Source: Pedobacter foliorum | Lineage (GTDB): Bacteria; Bacteroidota; Bacteroidia; Sphingobacteriales; Sphingobacteriaceae | DNA: 64,000 bases | Direction of reading: 5' to 3' | Assembly: GCF_013266735.1 (NCBI RefSeq) | Contig: NZ_JABSNU010000005.1 | Coordinates: forward strand, 310,001-374,000 | Shown: positions 25,027-33,990 of the stretch, in pieces | How the letters are laid out: each line of letters opens with the position of its first letter | Numbering within the stretch: position 1 is the first letter of the stretch | Translations under genes and position numbers: made by a program | The notes under the pieces: generated by a model | Told to the model about the DNA's origin: nothing | Seen by the model: only the letters and a program-made list of their open reading frames with translations | Database searches by the model: none

Positions 25027-26454
25027 ATGTTTTCAACAATAAATCACTCAAGAATATTTGCTATTGGAATGATGATCATTGCAATCTGTGTCAATTCATG
25101 TACTGAGGGTGCATTTAGTACTTTCAAAAATATCTCATTAAATGAAACAGCTGATGGAAACTCATTAAGAGTTGCTGTTCAGTTTTCTTGTGCTAAGTCC
25201 GAAGATGCCTATATTGAATATTGGATTAATGGGCAAAAAGATAAATTAAATACAACTCCCGTTTCTACTCAAAGAAGCGACTTTAAAATAGTGCTAACCA
25301 ATCTGAAATTTAATTCAACTTATCAATACCGCATTGTATCAGGAAATGGGGGCGTAAGATTTGAATCTGACATATATACTTTTAAAACAAAAGATGTTCC
25401 CGACCAATTACTTGGCTTGTATCATGTAAATCTACAAAATGAGCAGAAACTACCAACTGAATTTAAAGACGGTAGTATGCTGGTTTATAACAGAGAAACA
25501 CCAGGCTTTATTGGCATGATGGATTTTCAAGGTACCTTAAGGTGGTATCAGAGATTTAACAATACAGGGGTTAAAGTAGCTCATTTTACCCAAAACAAAA
25601 CCATTCTTTCAATTTTAGCCCCAATGGATTATCCAACGAGCTATGGAAATGAAATTTTAGAATTATCGCTAACCGGCGATACCATTTTTCATTTGAAAAA
25701 AGGGGTGATGGATTTTAAACAAACAATTCATCATGAAATATTACTTAACGCCAAAAATCAATACGTGACTTTAAGCGCAGAAGAAAAACTTGTCGATTTA
25801 AGGGCAGTAGGTGGTAAAGAGGCCGATACTGTTAAAGGAGACGGTATTTTGATCTTAGATAAATCCGGAAAAAAAATATGGAGCTGGAGTGTTTTTGATG
25901 CCCTTGATCCATTAAAAGAAAAAAATATTTTAAAAGAGGCAAAAGATTGGATGCATGCGAACAGCCTTTTTATTGACACGGATGGAAACTACATCATTTC
26001 ATTTTATAACAATGGCCAGATTTGGAAAGTTAATGCAACAAACAAAAAAGTAATGTGGAAATTCGGAAAGGGAGGAGATTTTGCATTACCTAAAGGTGCT
26101 GAGTTTGATCAGGGGCATGCTGTTCATATAAATAAACAACACAACCTCATGTTGTTTGATAATGGAACCAGTAAAAAACGTTCTCAGATATTAGCCTTTG
26201 ATTTAAATCCGGTATCCAAGCAGGTATCTTTAAAATTGCAGACACAATTACAGGAAGGAACCTTCACAGATAGAATGGGAAGTGCTTATCTGATTAATGA
26301 TGATACTATTTTAACCTGTGTTTCAAAACAAAATCAGGTGTTTCTTACCGATAAAAATGGCAAGGTACTCTGGAGTATGATGTGTGCCAATACCCCTTAT
26401 CGTGTAGAGTTTATTCCATTTAGTAAATCAAAACCTTACGTAGGAGCATTGTAA
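25027..26454 (+). CDS. Arylsulfotransferase-like lipoprotein
   Basis: A 475-residue lipoprotein (VNSC, Cys25) with an N-terminal fibronectin-like beta domain (~33-125, 'FNSTYQYRIVSG') and a six-bladed propeller-like domain (~130-470). Motifs typical of PAPS-independent aryl-sulfate sulfotransferases are present: 'QTIHHEILLNAKNQYVTL' (His235/236), 'DWMHANSLFIDTDGNYIIS' (His310), 'WKFGKGGDFALP' and 'FDQGHAVHI' (His364, candidate for the transiently sulfated histidine). Known ASST enzymes move sulfate from one phenol to another in the periplasm. It lies between SusD and GH97 in a PUL without any sulfatase, so either sulfated donors are handled here or the fold has been repurposed, for example for glycan binding. 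Confidence 0.75.
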   Translation: MFSTINHSRIFAIGMMIIAICVNSCTEGAFSTFKNISLNETADGNSLRVAVQFSCAKSEDAYIEYWINGQKDKLNTTPVSTQRSDFKIVLTNLKFNSTYQYRIVSGNGGVRFESDIYTFKTKDVPDQLLGLYHVNLQNEQKLPTEFKDGSMLVYNRETPGFIGMMDFQGTLRWYQRFNNTGVKVAHFTQNKTILSILAPMDYPTSYGNEILELSLTGDTIFHLKKGVMDFKQTIHHEILLNAKNQYVTLSAEEKLVDLRAVGGKEADTVKGDGILILDKSGKKIWSWSVFDALDPLKEKNILKEAKDWMHANSLFIDTDGNYIISFYNNGQIWKVNATNKKVMWKFGKGGDFALPKGAEFDQGHAVHINKQHNLMLFDNGTSKKRSQILAFDLNPVSKQVSLKLQTQLQEGTFTDRMGSAYLINDDTILTCVSKQNQVFLTDKNGKVLWSMMCANTPYRVEFIPFSKSKPYVGAL

Positions 26455-26510
26455 ATGCAGTTTTAATGAGGGAATTAGGTTATACCATTAATTCAATCAC
26501 AAAAGGAAAT

Positions 26511-28403
26511 ATGAATAAGTTGCTTTTAGTCCTGTGTTTTATAAGTAATGCTCTTTTGCTTGAGGCAAAAGATGTAAAAGTGTTGAGCCCGGATAAAAAA
26601 ACGGTGTTAATCATCACTGCCAGTTTAGGAAATGAGAATACTTTAAGTTATTCCATTTCCTATAAAGGCAGTCCGGTTATCGCTAACTCACCTTTAGGAC
26701 TTGAATTTGAAAATGAAAGTCCATTGTCGGAAAACCTTGCAATTGTTTCCGTAAAACGAAACCTTGTAAATGAAAAATGGAAACCGGTATATGGAGAGAA
26801 AAACAGTTATACAGATCATTATAATGAAGTAACCATTCAATTTAAAGAGCGTAAAGAGCCTTATCGCTTGTTTTCCATTACTTCAAGAGTTTACAATGAA
26901 GGTGCTGCATTTAAGTATAATGTAGTTACCGATAAGCAAATTGCCATTACCCGTGAGCTTACCGGTTTTAAATTTACTAAAGATTACACCTCATGGATTG
27001 CGGGTGCTGCACAGGCAAAATATAGCAAAGGCAGCATCAGCAAAACTGTGAACGGAACAGAGCGTCCATATGTAATTGAAATGGGTCAAAATCGTTTCAT
27101 CGCCCTTGGTGAGGCAGCATTGGTGGATCATGCACGAATGAAATTTAACCGATCCCCAAAAGATAGTTTAATGCTTGTTGCTACTCTTGATGGCAAGTCA
27201 GTTTACAATGCCAATTTTTCAACTCCATGGAGATTTGTAATGATTGCAGAGTCAGCGGGCAAACTTTTAGAAAACAATCATTTTATTCTGAATCTTAATC
27301 ATCCCTCTGCCTTAGCAGATGCATCATGGATAAAACCAGGCAAAGTAATTCGTGAAGTAACATTGACCACAACAGGTGGTAAAGCAAGTATAGATTTTGC
27401 AGCCAAACACAATTTGCAGTACATAGAATTTGATGCCGGCTGGTATGGTCATGAGTATGATAATGCATCAAGTGCATTGGCCGTAAATGTTGATCCTTCG
27501 AGATCTACCGGGCCTTTGGCACTGCAGGAAATCATCGATTACGGAAAGCTTAAAGGTGTTGGTGTGATACTTTATGTAAATCAGCGGGCATTATCACGAC
27601 AGTTAGATTCGATACTACCTTTGTTTAAATCATGGGGTGTAAAAGGGATGAAATACGGTTTTGTTAATGTAGGATCGCAACAAAATACTTCCTGGCTGCA
27701 TGAAGCGGTTAGAAAAGCTGCCGACAATCAGTTAATGGTTGATATTCACGATGAATACAGACCAACAGGATATTCGAGAACTTATCCGAATTTATTAACT
27801 CAGGAAGGAATACGCGGCGAAGAGGAGAGCCCTGATAACTATCAGGTATTAATTACCATGTTTACCCGTATGGTTGCAGGAGCAGGTGATTTTACCAATT
27901 GCTATTTTGCACCCAGGGTAAATGATATGGGCTCGCATGCTTCTCAAATGGCAAAAGCAATTTGTATTTATAGCCCATGGCAGTTTGTATATTGGTACGA
28001 CCGTCCTGCTGATTCTCCAAGACAAAAAGGTGGGGCAGGAGCCACAGCGTCGGCTATCAGTGAAATCCCTGATCTTAGTTTTTATGATGCATTGCCAACT
28101 GTTTGGGAAGATACAAAAGTAATTGAAGGCAAAATAGGGGAGTTTGGAACCATCGCACGTAAAAACGGCGACGATTGGTATGTTGGAACCTTAACGGATA
28201 AAGCAAGAAACTTTGTGTTGCCTCTCAATTTTTTAAGTAAAAATAAACGGTATGAAGCCACAATTTATGCTGATGATGCTTCACTTTCAACGCCAACTAA
28301 ACTTGCCATAAAGAAAATGAATGTAAATGCATTAACTGTTTTAAATATTCAGTTGCTGACAAAGAATGGGCAGGCAATAATCATCAGACCTATAAAAAAT
28401 TAA
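26511..28403 (+). CDS. GH97 family glycoside hydrolase
   Basis: A 630-residue protein from ATG 26511, preceded by AAAAGGAAAT and starting a signal peptide (cut near LLEA, residue ~19); a frame-open ATG at 26466 is less likely. The GH97 layout is clear: N-terminal beta-super-sandwich (~21-270, 'SPLGLEFENESP', 'YRLFSITSRVYNEGAAFKY'), a TIM barrel (~280-540, 'YIEFDAGWYG', 'GMKYGFVNVGSQ', 'RPTGYSRTYPNLLTQEGIRGEE') and a C-terminal beta domain. Family members are alpha-glucosidases or alpha-galactosidases needing calcium. The position that holds the nucleophilic Asp in retaining members reads Gly383, with Asp414 and Glu438 aligned (from memory) to the base and acid of inverting members, so inverting chemistry is suggested. 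It follows the ASST gene by 56 bp. Confidence 0.9.
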   Translation: MNKLLLVLCFISNALLLEAKDVKVLSPDKKTVLIITASLGNENTLSYSISYKGSPVIANSPLGLEFENESPLSENLAIVSVKRNLVNEKWKPVYGEKNSYTDHYNEVTIQFKERKEPYRLFSITSRVYNEGAAFKYNVVTDKQIAITRELTGFKFTKDYTSWIAGAAQAKYSKGSISKTVNGTERPYVIEMGQNRFIALGEAALVDHARMKFNRSPKDSLMLVATLDGKSVYNANFSTPWRFVMIAESAGKLLENNHFILNLNHPSALADASWIKPGKVIREVTLTTTGGKASIDFAAKHNLQYIEFDAGWYGHEYDNASSALAVNVDPSRSTGPLALQEIIDYGKLKGVGVILYVNQRALSRQLDSILPLFKSWGVKGMKYGFVNVGSQQNTSWLHEAVRKAADNQLMVDIHDEYRPTGYSRTYPNLLTQEGIRGEEESPDNYQVLITMFTRMVAGAGDFTNCYFAPRVNDMGSHASQMAKAICIYSPWQFVYWYDRPADSPRQKGGAGATASAISEIPDLSFYDALPTVWEDTKVIEGKIGEFGTIARKNGDDWYVGTLTDKARNFVLPLNFLSKNKRYEATIYADDASLSTPTKLAIKKMNVNALTVLNIQLLTKNGQAIIIRPIKN

Positions 28404-28429
28404 AATATGAAATAATAGTTTTTGTTTGC

Positions 28430-28462
28430 CTTGTTTATATAGTAAGAACCTATATATGTTTG
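28430..28462 (+). promoter_or_regulatory. Possible Bacteroidota-type promoter before the Rpn gene
   Basis: TATGTTTG at 28455-28462 matches the -7 consensus TAnnTTTG, with CTTG (28430-28433) 21 bp upstream as a near match to the -33 TTTG. It would start transcription only a few bases before ATG 28476, giving an almost leaderless mRNA, so the match may be fortuitous. Confidence 0.3.
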
Positions 28463-28475
28463 TTCCAAATGACAG

Positions 28476-29429
28476 ATGGCTAAGCAACTAAATAATATTA
28501 CTCAATCTTCAAAGTTTTCAGCGTTTATACAAACTTCAAGGTACGTTGATCCCAAAACTGATTTTTCATTCAAACATTTTTTCGGTAAAGAGCCTCATAA
28601 AGATTTGTTAATGGATTTTTTGAATGGACTTTTTAAAGGCCGAAAGGTGATAAAAGAGTTAAGTTATAGCAATATTGAACATCAGGGGGTGTTGCCTGTA
28701 TATCGTAAAACTGTGCTCGATCTTTATTGTACGGGCGATAAAGGTGAAAAGTTTGTGGTAGAAATACAGCAGGCAGGTCGTGATTTTTTTAAGGATAGGA
28801 TTATATTTTATACGGCAAACCTTATTCAAGAGCAGGGAACATCGGTTAATGCAAAATGGAATTACGAGCTTCCTGAAGTTTATTTTGTTGCTATCATGGA
28901 CTTTTGTTTTGACAATAGTCATCCCGATCATTATGTGCATGATGTTCGATTATTGGAAGTAAACACCAATACGCAGTTTTATGATAAGTTGGGATATTTG
29001 TTTGTAGAATTACCTAAATTTAATAAAACAGCAATTGAACTTGAAACAAAGGAGGATAATTGGTTGTTTTCGTTACGTAATATGAACAAGTTGAAAGAAA
29101 TTCCGGTATCTTTGAGAGAGAATGAGATTTTTAAGAAATTGTTCGATATCGCCGAGGTCGGTAATTTAAATCATGAAGAGATGAATGCATACCAGGAAAG
29201 TTTAAAAGTACAGCGTGACAATTACAGTTTGATAGAAACTGTTGAAAAACGTGCTGAACAACGTGGCAGAGTAGCGGGTGAAAAGCTTGGTGAACAACGA
29301 GAACGCACCAAAGCTCTTGAAGAAAAAAGGATTATTGCTATTAAACTAAAAACAAAAGGAATGTCTGTTCCTGAAGTAGCAGAATTGACTAGCCTTTCGG
29401 TTGAAGAAATCGAGGCTTTAACGATCTAA
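28476..29429 (+). CDS. Rpn family PD-(D/E)XK nuclease / putative transposase
   Basis: A 317-residue protein whose N-terminal part reads 'RYVDPKTDFSFKHFFG', the opening typical of Rpn (recombination-promoting nuclease, PDDEXK_2) proteins. The nuclease motif follows: 'VLDLYCTGDKGEKFVVEIQ' with Asp82, Glu96 and Gln98. The C-terminal tail is highly charged with a coiled-coil-like stretch (~225-290) and a small helix-turn-helix-like end ('MSVPEVAELTSLSVEEIEAL'). Related E. coli proteins are DNA endonucleases that raise recombination. It has no obvious role in glycan use and appears as an insertion between GH97 and the toroid hydrolase; terminal repeats or target duplications were not found. Confidence 0.88.
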   Translation: MAKQLNNITQSSKFSAFIQTSRYVDPKTDFSFKHFFGKEPHKDLLMDFLNGLFKGRKVIKELSYSNIEHQGVLPVYRKTVLDLYCTGDKGEKFVVEIQQAGRDFFKDRIIFYTANLIQEQGTSVNAKWNYELPEVYFVAIMDFCFDNSHPDHYVHDVRLLEVNTNTQFYDKLGYLFVELPKFNKTAIELETKEDNWLFSLRNMNKLKEIPVSLRENEIFKKLFDIAEVGNLNHEEMNAYQESLKVQRDNYSLIETVEKRAEQRGRVAGEKLGEQRERTKALEEKRIIAIKLKTKGMSVPEVAELTSLSVEEIEALTI

Positions 29430-29482
29430 AAAGGTGTCTTATCCTATTTTATTATCATCAAATTGTGTAGGATACAACCTTT
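29430..29482. repeat. Imperfect inverted repeat after the Rpn gene
   Basis: AAAGGT..ATCCTA (29430-29446) pairs with TAGGAT..ACCTTT (29468-29482), interrupted by unequal internal spacers. It begins one base after the Rpn stop codon and could be a transcription-end hairpin or an element end. Confidence 0.4.
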
Positions 29483-29582
29483 GCTACAACACATTGCAAA
29501 AAAAACATTACTAATAGTCAAATTACGGCTGGTTTTAAGTTGTCTATAATTTAATCTTTACGTTAAATTACTAGAATAAACT

Positions 29583-31910
29583 ATGGGAATGAAGAACTTA
29601 AGGGTTACTTTGATTGGCTTTCTATGCTTAAGCAATGGAATGGTGTCGTTAGCACAGGAGCCGGGAGAATCCCTTAATAAGTTATTAAGAGATATAAATG
29701 GTTCATTAAGATTGTCTGTTAAAGAATTTAATGGAACAGACTTATTATCTGAGCAGATATTTAATAAAGAATTATTGCAAACCAAAACAGGCAACTGGGG
29801 TATGCAGTTTAAAGCCAGTCAGGTTTCGGGGCATCCCGAAGTTATGGATGTTTCCACATCATTTCGCCTCAACAGCGGTATTGCTAAATCATCAGCAGTT
29901 TCAGTTTCCTTTGATTTTAGTAAATGGAATCCAGAAAACTATGTGCTTGTACCTGCTTCTGTTTACAATGGAAACCGTTACAGAGCAATTGGAAACAGTT
30001 ATAGTCCACAATATCCAAAGGATATGTATTACAATCCTTCAGTGCCACTTACTATTTCTAACAATCCACGACTTGCTATTGAACCAAATAAAGCCGCTCT
30101 TATAGAGCTAACAACCGGAAATGTGGCTACCCCTGCAATGTGTTTTTTCTCAAAAAAAGAACAGAAAGGATTTATTGTACTTACCGAGCAAATGACCAGG
30201 CTGGGCAGCAGCGGATTAACTATTGCAGAGAATGCAGCTAAGGACAGCTGTTCTTTCAGTATTTCTGCACCTGCAGTTCGCAAAATGGCAACAGGATTTG
30301 GCGATTTTCATTTGAGTGGTGATAAAGCACCCGATTGGAAATCCGGTGATGAAGTAGCATTAGGTTTTAAGGTATACGTTTTTAATGCATCAAGCATTCC
30401 TGATCTTTTAAAGAAATTTATGCTGGTTCGTAAAGAACTTTCAGGCTTAAACCATCCTCGTAATATTTTACCGATGAGTAAATTGTTCCAAGTTGCTACA
30501 GATATATGTAGAGGTAACTTTGTAGAGGTCCCGGCAGGGTCTTTTTATAGGCCTGAAAATAATAAGGATTTTCAGCTTGGATGGGTTAGTGGGATGATGA
30601 ATACTTACCCAATGCTAGCGCTTAATGATAAAAAAGAGAGAGAAAGGGTTATTGCCGAACTGGATTTTGTAGTCAATAAATTGCAGGGAAAAAGCGGATA
30701 TTTTTATGGAGGGATTAGAGCCAGCGGCGAAATCATCCCTGAAAAGATGTCTCCTGATTTTAAGCCTGTTCAGGCAATGGTAAGGAAAAATGCTGATGCA
30801 TTGCTATGGCTTATAAAACATCTGCAACTGCTAAAAGCTCAGGGGTATGGAAAAAGTGTTAAGCCAGAGTGGGAAAATGCGGCTAAAAAGCTTGCTGCTG
30901 CCTTTGCAAATACCTGGAATAAAGATGGAGAATTTGGTCAGTACATTGCCCCCGAAACAGGAGAAATAGCCGTCTATAATTCAACAGCAGGTGCTATTGT
31001 TCCGGCAGGTTTAGCAATGGCATCCAATTATTTTCACAATAAGGAATGGATGAAAGTTGCTCAGGATGCAGCTAGGTTTTATTACCATCGTGATGTTGAA
31101 AAGCAAGGATTAACCGGAGGTCACTGTGGAGATATATCTCAAGACGCGGATGCCGAATCTGCATTTGGGTTTTTAGAGTCGTTAATGGCTTTGTACTATT
31201 ATACAGGGCAAAAAGAATGGTTAAATAAGGCAGAAGTTCAAGCTGCATTAGGTGCTACATGGACGTTTTCTTACGACCCTGTTTTTCCTGCGAATAGTGA
31301 AATTGGAAAGCTTAAAAGCAATATGGCCGGTGCTATTTGGGCCAGTATCCAAAATAAACATGCTGCCCCAGGTATTTGTACAGCGTCAGGAGATTATGTT
31401 TTTAAGTTGTTCAGGGCTACCGGTAACCAGCTTTATGCTGATTTGATAAGAGATATTCAGCATGCACATGCCGAAGCAGTAAATATGCCGGGACATTTAA
31501 CTACCAACAACCTGATCGGTTCTTCGATGGAAAGAATTCAGCTAAGTGATGCTGAAGGAAAAGGGAGTATTGGTAATTTTATAAACACGCGTAACTCGTG
31601 GACAGAAACAAATGGGGTGTTAATGGCTTTGGAAATTCCAGGCATTTATGTTAATATCGATCGTAAGAAATTATATGTTTTTGATCATGTTAAGGCTCAG
31701 CTGTTGTCAAGTGATAAATCGGGGGTTACTATTGAGCTTACAAATACAACCGGGTACGATGCAAATGTGTCGGTAATGGCCGAAACTGAAAAGCAAACAA
31801 TAAAGCCATTAAGCTATACTGCATTTTTAGGATGGCCTAAAGTAAAGGTTAAAACCGGAGAAACCATAAAAATAAAAGTTAACCCCGCTAATGGCGTAAC
31901 TAAGTTGTAA
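29583..31910 (+). CDS. Secreted (alpha/alpha)-toroid protein, probable glycoside hydrolase or lyase of unassigned family
   Basis: A 775-residue protein with a signal peptide (cut near SLAQ, residue ~25). I do not recognise a family. An N-terminal beta-rich domain (~30-285, 'VSVSFDFSKWNPENYVLVPASVYNGNRY') is followed by a helical domain (~300-690) with repeating hairpin signatures such as 'MNTYPMLALNDKKERERVIAELDFV', 'NADALLWLIKHLQLL', 'WENAAKKLAAAFANTWN' and 'DADAESAFGFLESLMALYYYTG', which is the pattern of (alpha/alpha)6 barrels, and then a short beta domain. Acidic residues in 'GDISQDADAES' are candidate catalytic positions. The next gene starts 2 bp after its stop, coupling it to the sugar-catabolic module. 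Confidence 0.55.
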   Translation: MGMKNLRVTLIGFLCLSNGMVSLAQEPGESLNKLLRDINGSLRLSVKEFNGTDLLSEQIFNKELLQTKTGNWGMQFKASQVSGHPEVMDVSTSFRLNSGIAKSSAVSVSFDFSKWNPENYVLVPASVYNGNRYRAIGNSYSPQYPKDMYYNPSVPLTISNNPRLAIEPNKAALIELTTGNVATPAMCFFSKKEQKGFIVLTEQMTRLGSSGLTIAENAAKDSCSFSISAPAVRKMATGFGDFHLSGDKAPDWKSGDEVALGFKVYVFNASSIPDLLKKFMLVRKELSGLNHPRNILPMSKLFQVATDICRGNFVEVPAGSFYRPENNKDFQLGWVSGMMNTYPMLALNDKKERERVIAELDFVVNKLQGKSGYFYGGIRASGEIIPEKMSPDFKPVQAMVRKNADALLWLIKHLQLLKAQGYGKSVKPEWENAAKKLAAAFANTWNKDGEFGQYIAPETGEIAVYNSTAGAIVPAGLAMASNYFHNKEWMKVAQDAARFYYHRDVEKQGLTGGHCGDISQDADAESAFGFLESLMALYYYTGQKEWLNKAEVQAALGATWTFSYDPVFPANSEIGKLKSNMAGAIWASIQNKHAAPGICTASGDYVFKLFRATGNQLYADLIRDIQHAHAEAVNMPGHLTTNNLIGSSMERIQLSDAEGKGSIGNFINTRNSWTETNGVLMALEIPGIYVNIDRKKLYVFDHVKAQLLSSDKSGVTIELTNTTGYDANVSVMAETEKQTIKPLSYTAFLGWPKVKVKTGETIKIKVNPANGVTKL

Positions 31911-31912
31911 TT

Positions 31913-32803
31913 ATGTTAACAGAGATAAATAAATTGGTTTTGGGCACTGCCGGACTAGGCGGGATTTGGAGAGAGATAGATCCTGAGGAATCTATAATGA
32001 CAGTTTTAAGCGCCCTTAAACAAGGAGTTAAAGCTATAGACACTGCCCCTGCATATGGGGATGCGGAAGAGTTAATAGGAGCAGCTTTAAAGCAATGGAC
32101 TGGTAAAAGACCATTAATTAGCACTAAAGTAGGCCGTTTGAAAGGCTATAAGGTTGATGAAGCGCATTACGATTACACCTCAGATGGAATGAAAAGGAGT
32201 GTCGAAAACAGCTTGAAAACACTAAATATTCCGATTATAGATGTTCTTTTTCTACACGATCCTGGGGCCATTCCTCAATCGGATGTGGAACGGATATTAA
32301 AGCAAATGGAATTTTTTAGGCAGCAGGGCTATGCAAAAAAAATAGGCCTGGGTGGAAATGCGCCCAAATGGTTTGAACCTTATCTTAAAACTAACCTATT
32401 CAATGTAATTATGGAGTATAACAGGCTTAATGCTTGTTGTATTGATGGATTGGATACTACAATTCCTGTTTGCAAAGAAAATGATCAGGAATATTATGCT
32501 GCGAGTCCTTTAAATATGGGATTGTTGGGTTGCAATTTTTCTGAATTCAGCAACACGCCTCCCAACTGGCTCGATTTAAAAAGTATAGAACAGGCAAAAA
32601 GGGTTAATTCTATAGCATATGAACATAATATTTCGTTGCAGGTACTTGCGCATCGATTCCTTTTGACCATTCCGGCCCAGTTTAAAATTGTAATTGGTGC
32701 TGCCGATAGGATGCAGCTAACAGGGACTCTTGATGCAATGAAATTGGGTGAATTGCCCTCAGAGATTTATAATGAAATACTACAAACGCTTAATGAACAA
32801 TAG
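31913..32803 (+). CDS. Aldo/keto reductase, probable aldose (fucose/galactose-type) dehydrogenase
   Basis: A 296-residue cytosolic TIM-barrel oxidoreductase. The AKR tetrad is visible: Asp43 and Tyr48 in 'AIDTAPAYGDAEELIGAAL', Lys72 in 'ISTKVG' and His115 in 'LFLHDPG'. The C-terminal 'LAHRFLLTIPAQFKIVIGAADRMQL' corresponds to the NAD(P)-binding end of the family. The closest described group by motif is L-fucose / D-threo-aldose 1-dehydrogenase, which oxidises a free aldose to its lactone. Its stop directly abuts the start of the enolase-superfamily gene, so the two probably act in sequence on a sugar, although a lactonase is missing from the window. Confidence 0.85.
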   Translation: MLTEINKLVLGTAGLGGIWREIDPEESIMTVLSALKQGVKAIDTAPAYGDAEELIGAALKQWTGKRPLISTKVGRLKGYKVDEAHYDYTSDGMKRSVENSLKTLNIPIIDVLFLHDPGAIPQSDVERILKQMEFFRQQGYAKKIGLGGNAPKWFEPYLKTNLFNVIMEYNRLNACCIDGLDTTIPVCKENDQEYYAASPLNMGLLGCNFSEFSNTPPNWLDLKSIEQAKRVNSIAYEHNISLQVLAHRFLLTIPAQFKIVIGAADRMQLTGTLDAMKLGELPSEIYNEILQTLNEQ

Positions 32804-33976
32804 ATGTACAATATAGATAATGAGATTTTTAATATAAAAAGAATTAGAATACGGGTTTTAGAACAGGTTGCTGCGGTAACTCCTTTTCAGGATGCCACAA
32901 TGGGGCCTTTTCCTAACTTCGGAATATCAATTATTACAATAGAGGATGAAGATGGGAATTTGGGAGAAGCTCCGGTTTATAACAGCTATATGAACATTCT
33001 GGAAACCTGCCTTTTTCCAATACTTTTTCATAGCTACGCTGTTCCGTATAAAGAGTTTTACCCAAGATTATATTGGGCAATTAGAAATGAAGGATTTAAA
33101 GGCCCCGCTGGCGCCATATTGGGGCAAGTGGATATGGCTTTGTATGATTTAGCAGCCAGACGTAAAATGGTACCCTTGTACAAGTATATTGGCGGTACTC
33201 TAAATGATGTAAAAATGTATGGTAGCGGGGGAGGAACCAATTACACACTAAAGGAATTGGAAACTGAAGTTACTTTGTTGATGGATAAAGGTGTTGATTG
33301 TTACAAAATGAAGGTTGGTAAAAATTTTGGTACAAAAATAAATGAAGACATCGAAAGAGTAAAATTTGTAAAGCAATTGGTTGGTGATAAAATGAAGATT
33401 GCGGCAGATGCCAATCAGATTTGGAACAGCAATGATGTATTTAAATTTCTTGATGCCGTTGGTGAGGAGAATTTGTGCTGGTTAGAAGAGCCCATACACT
33501 CAGCTTCTTACGATCAAATTGAACAGCTTTGTAAAAAAATATCAATTTCAGTAGCCTATGGAGAATCGGAGCGGACCTCAAAAATTTTCCCTACTCTGGT
33601 TAATTCCGGGGTTAGTCATTTGCAACCGGTTCCTACTCAATTGGGCGGAATGAAAGAGTGGATGGACATAAGAGACCTCTGCGAAAATCACGATCTGCAG
33701 TTCTCTTCTGGAGGATATTCGCTATATTCAGCCTTTCTCATGACATCTGCAAATAGGGATTGTATGATTGAATATTTGTATCCTCTTATGTACGGTTTAG
33801 AAAAATATTTTTCAGTCAGACCTACATGGGAAAATGGTAGATTCTATTTGTCTGAAATAGAAGGATTACCGGTAAGGATTGATTGGGATTACTGTTATAA
33901 AGAAAATAAAGTAGTACGAGAGAAGTTATGGGGAAAACAAGATGTTCCAATATATAACCCTGTCGTATCTATGTAA
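32804..33976 (+). CDS. Enolase-superfamily (mandelate racemase/muconate lactonizing type) enzyme
   Basis: A 390-residue cytosolic protein. The N-terminal capping domain (~10-125, 'GPFPNFGISIITIEDEDGNLGEAPVY') precedes a TIM barrel with metal ligands Asp202 ('IAADANQIW'), Glu228 ('WLEEP') and Glu254 ('VAYGESE'), and a KxK-type motif 'YKMKVG' (Lys168/Lys170). Where acid-sugar dehydratases of the MR group carry a conserved Asp ('QPD') and a His, this protein reads 'HLQPVPTQLGG' (Val276) and 'FSSGGYS', so that dyad is absent. Acid-sugar dehydration is the likely family role, but the missing dyad leaves the reaction open. It sits directly between the reductase and the symporter. Confidence 0.8.
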   Translation: MYNIDNEIFNIKRIRIRVLEQVAAVTPFQDATMGPFPNFGISIITIEDEDGNLGEAPVYNSYMNILETCLFPILFHSYAVPYKEFYPRLYWAIRNEGFKGPAGAILGQVDMALYDLAARRKMVPLYKYIGGTLNDVKMYGSGGGTNYTLKELETEVTLLMDKGVDCYKMKVGKNFGTKINEDIERVKFVKQLVGDKMKIAADANQIWNSNDVFKFLDAVGEENLCWLEEPIHSASYDQIEQLCKKISISVAYGESERTSKIFPTLVNSGVSHLQPVPTQLGGMKEWMDIRDLCENHDLQFSSGGYSLYSAFLMTSANRDCMIEYLYPLMYGLEKYFSVRPTWENGRFYLSEIEGLPVRIDWDYCYKENKVVREKLWGKQDVPIYNPVVSM

Positions 33977-33990
33977 CCAATAGACCGACT

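Noticed and set aside
28476..29429. Complete insertion sequence around the Rpn gene
   Set aside because: No terminal inverted repeats or target duplication were found on both sides.
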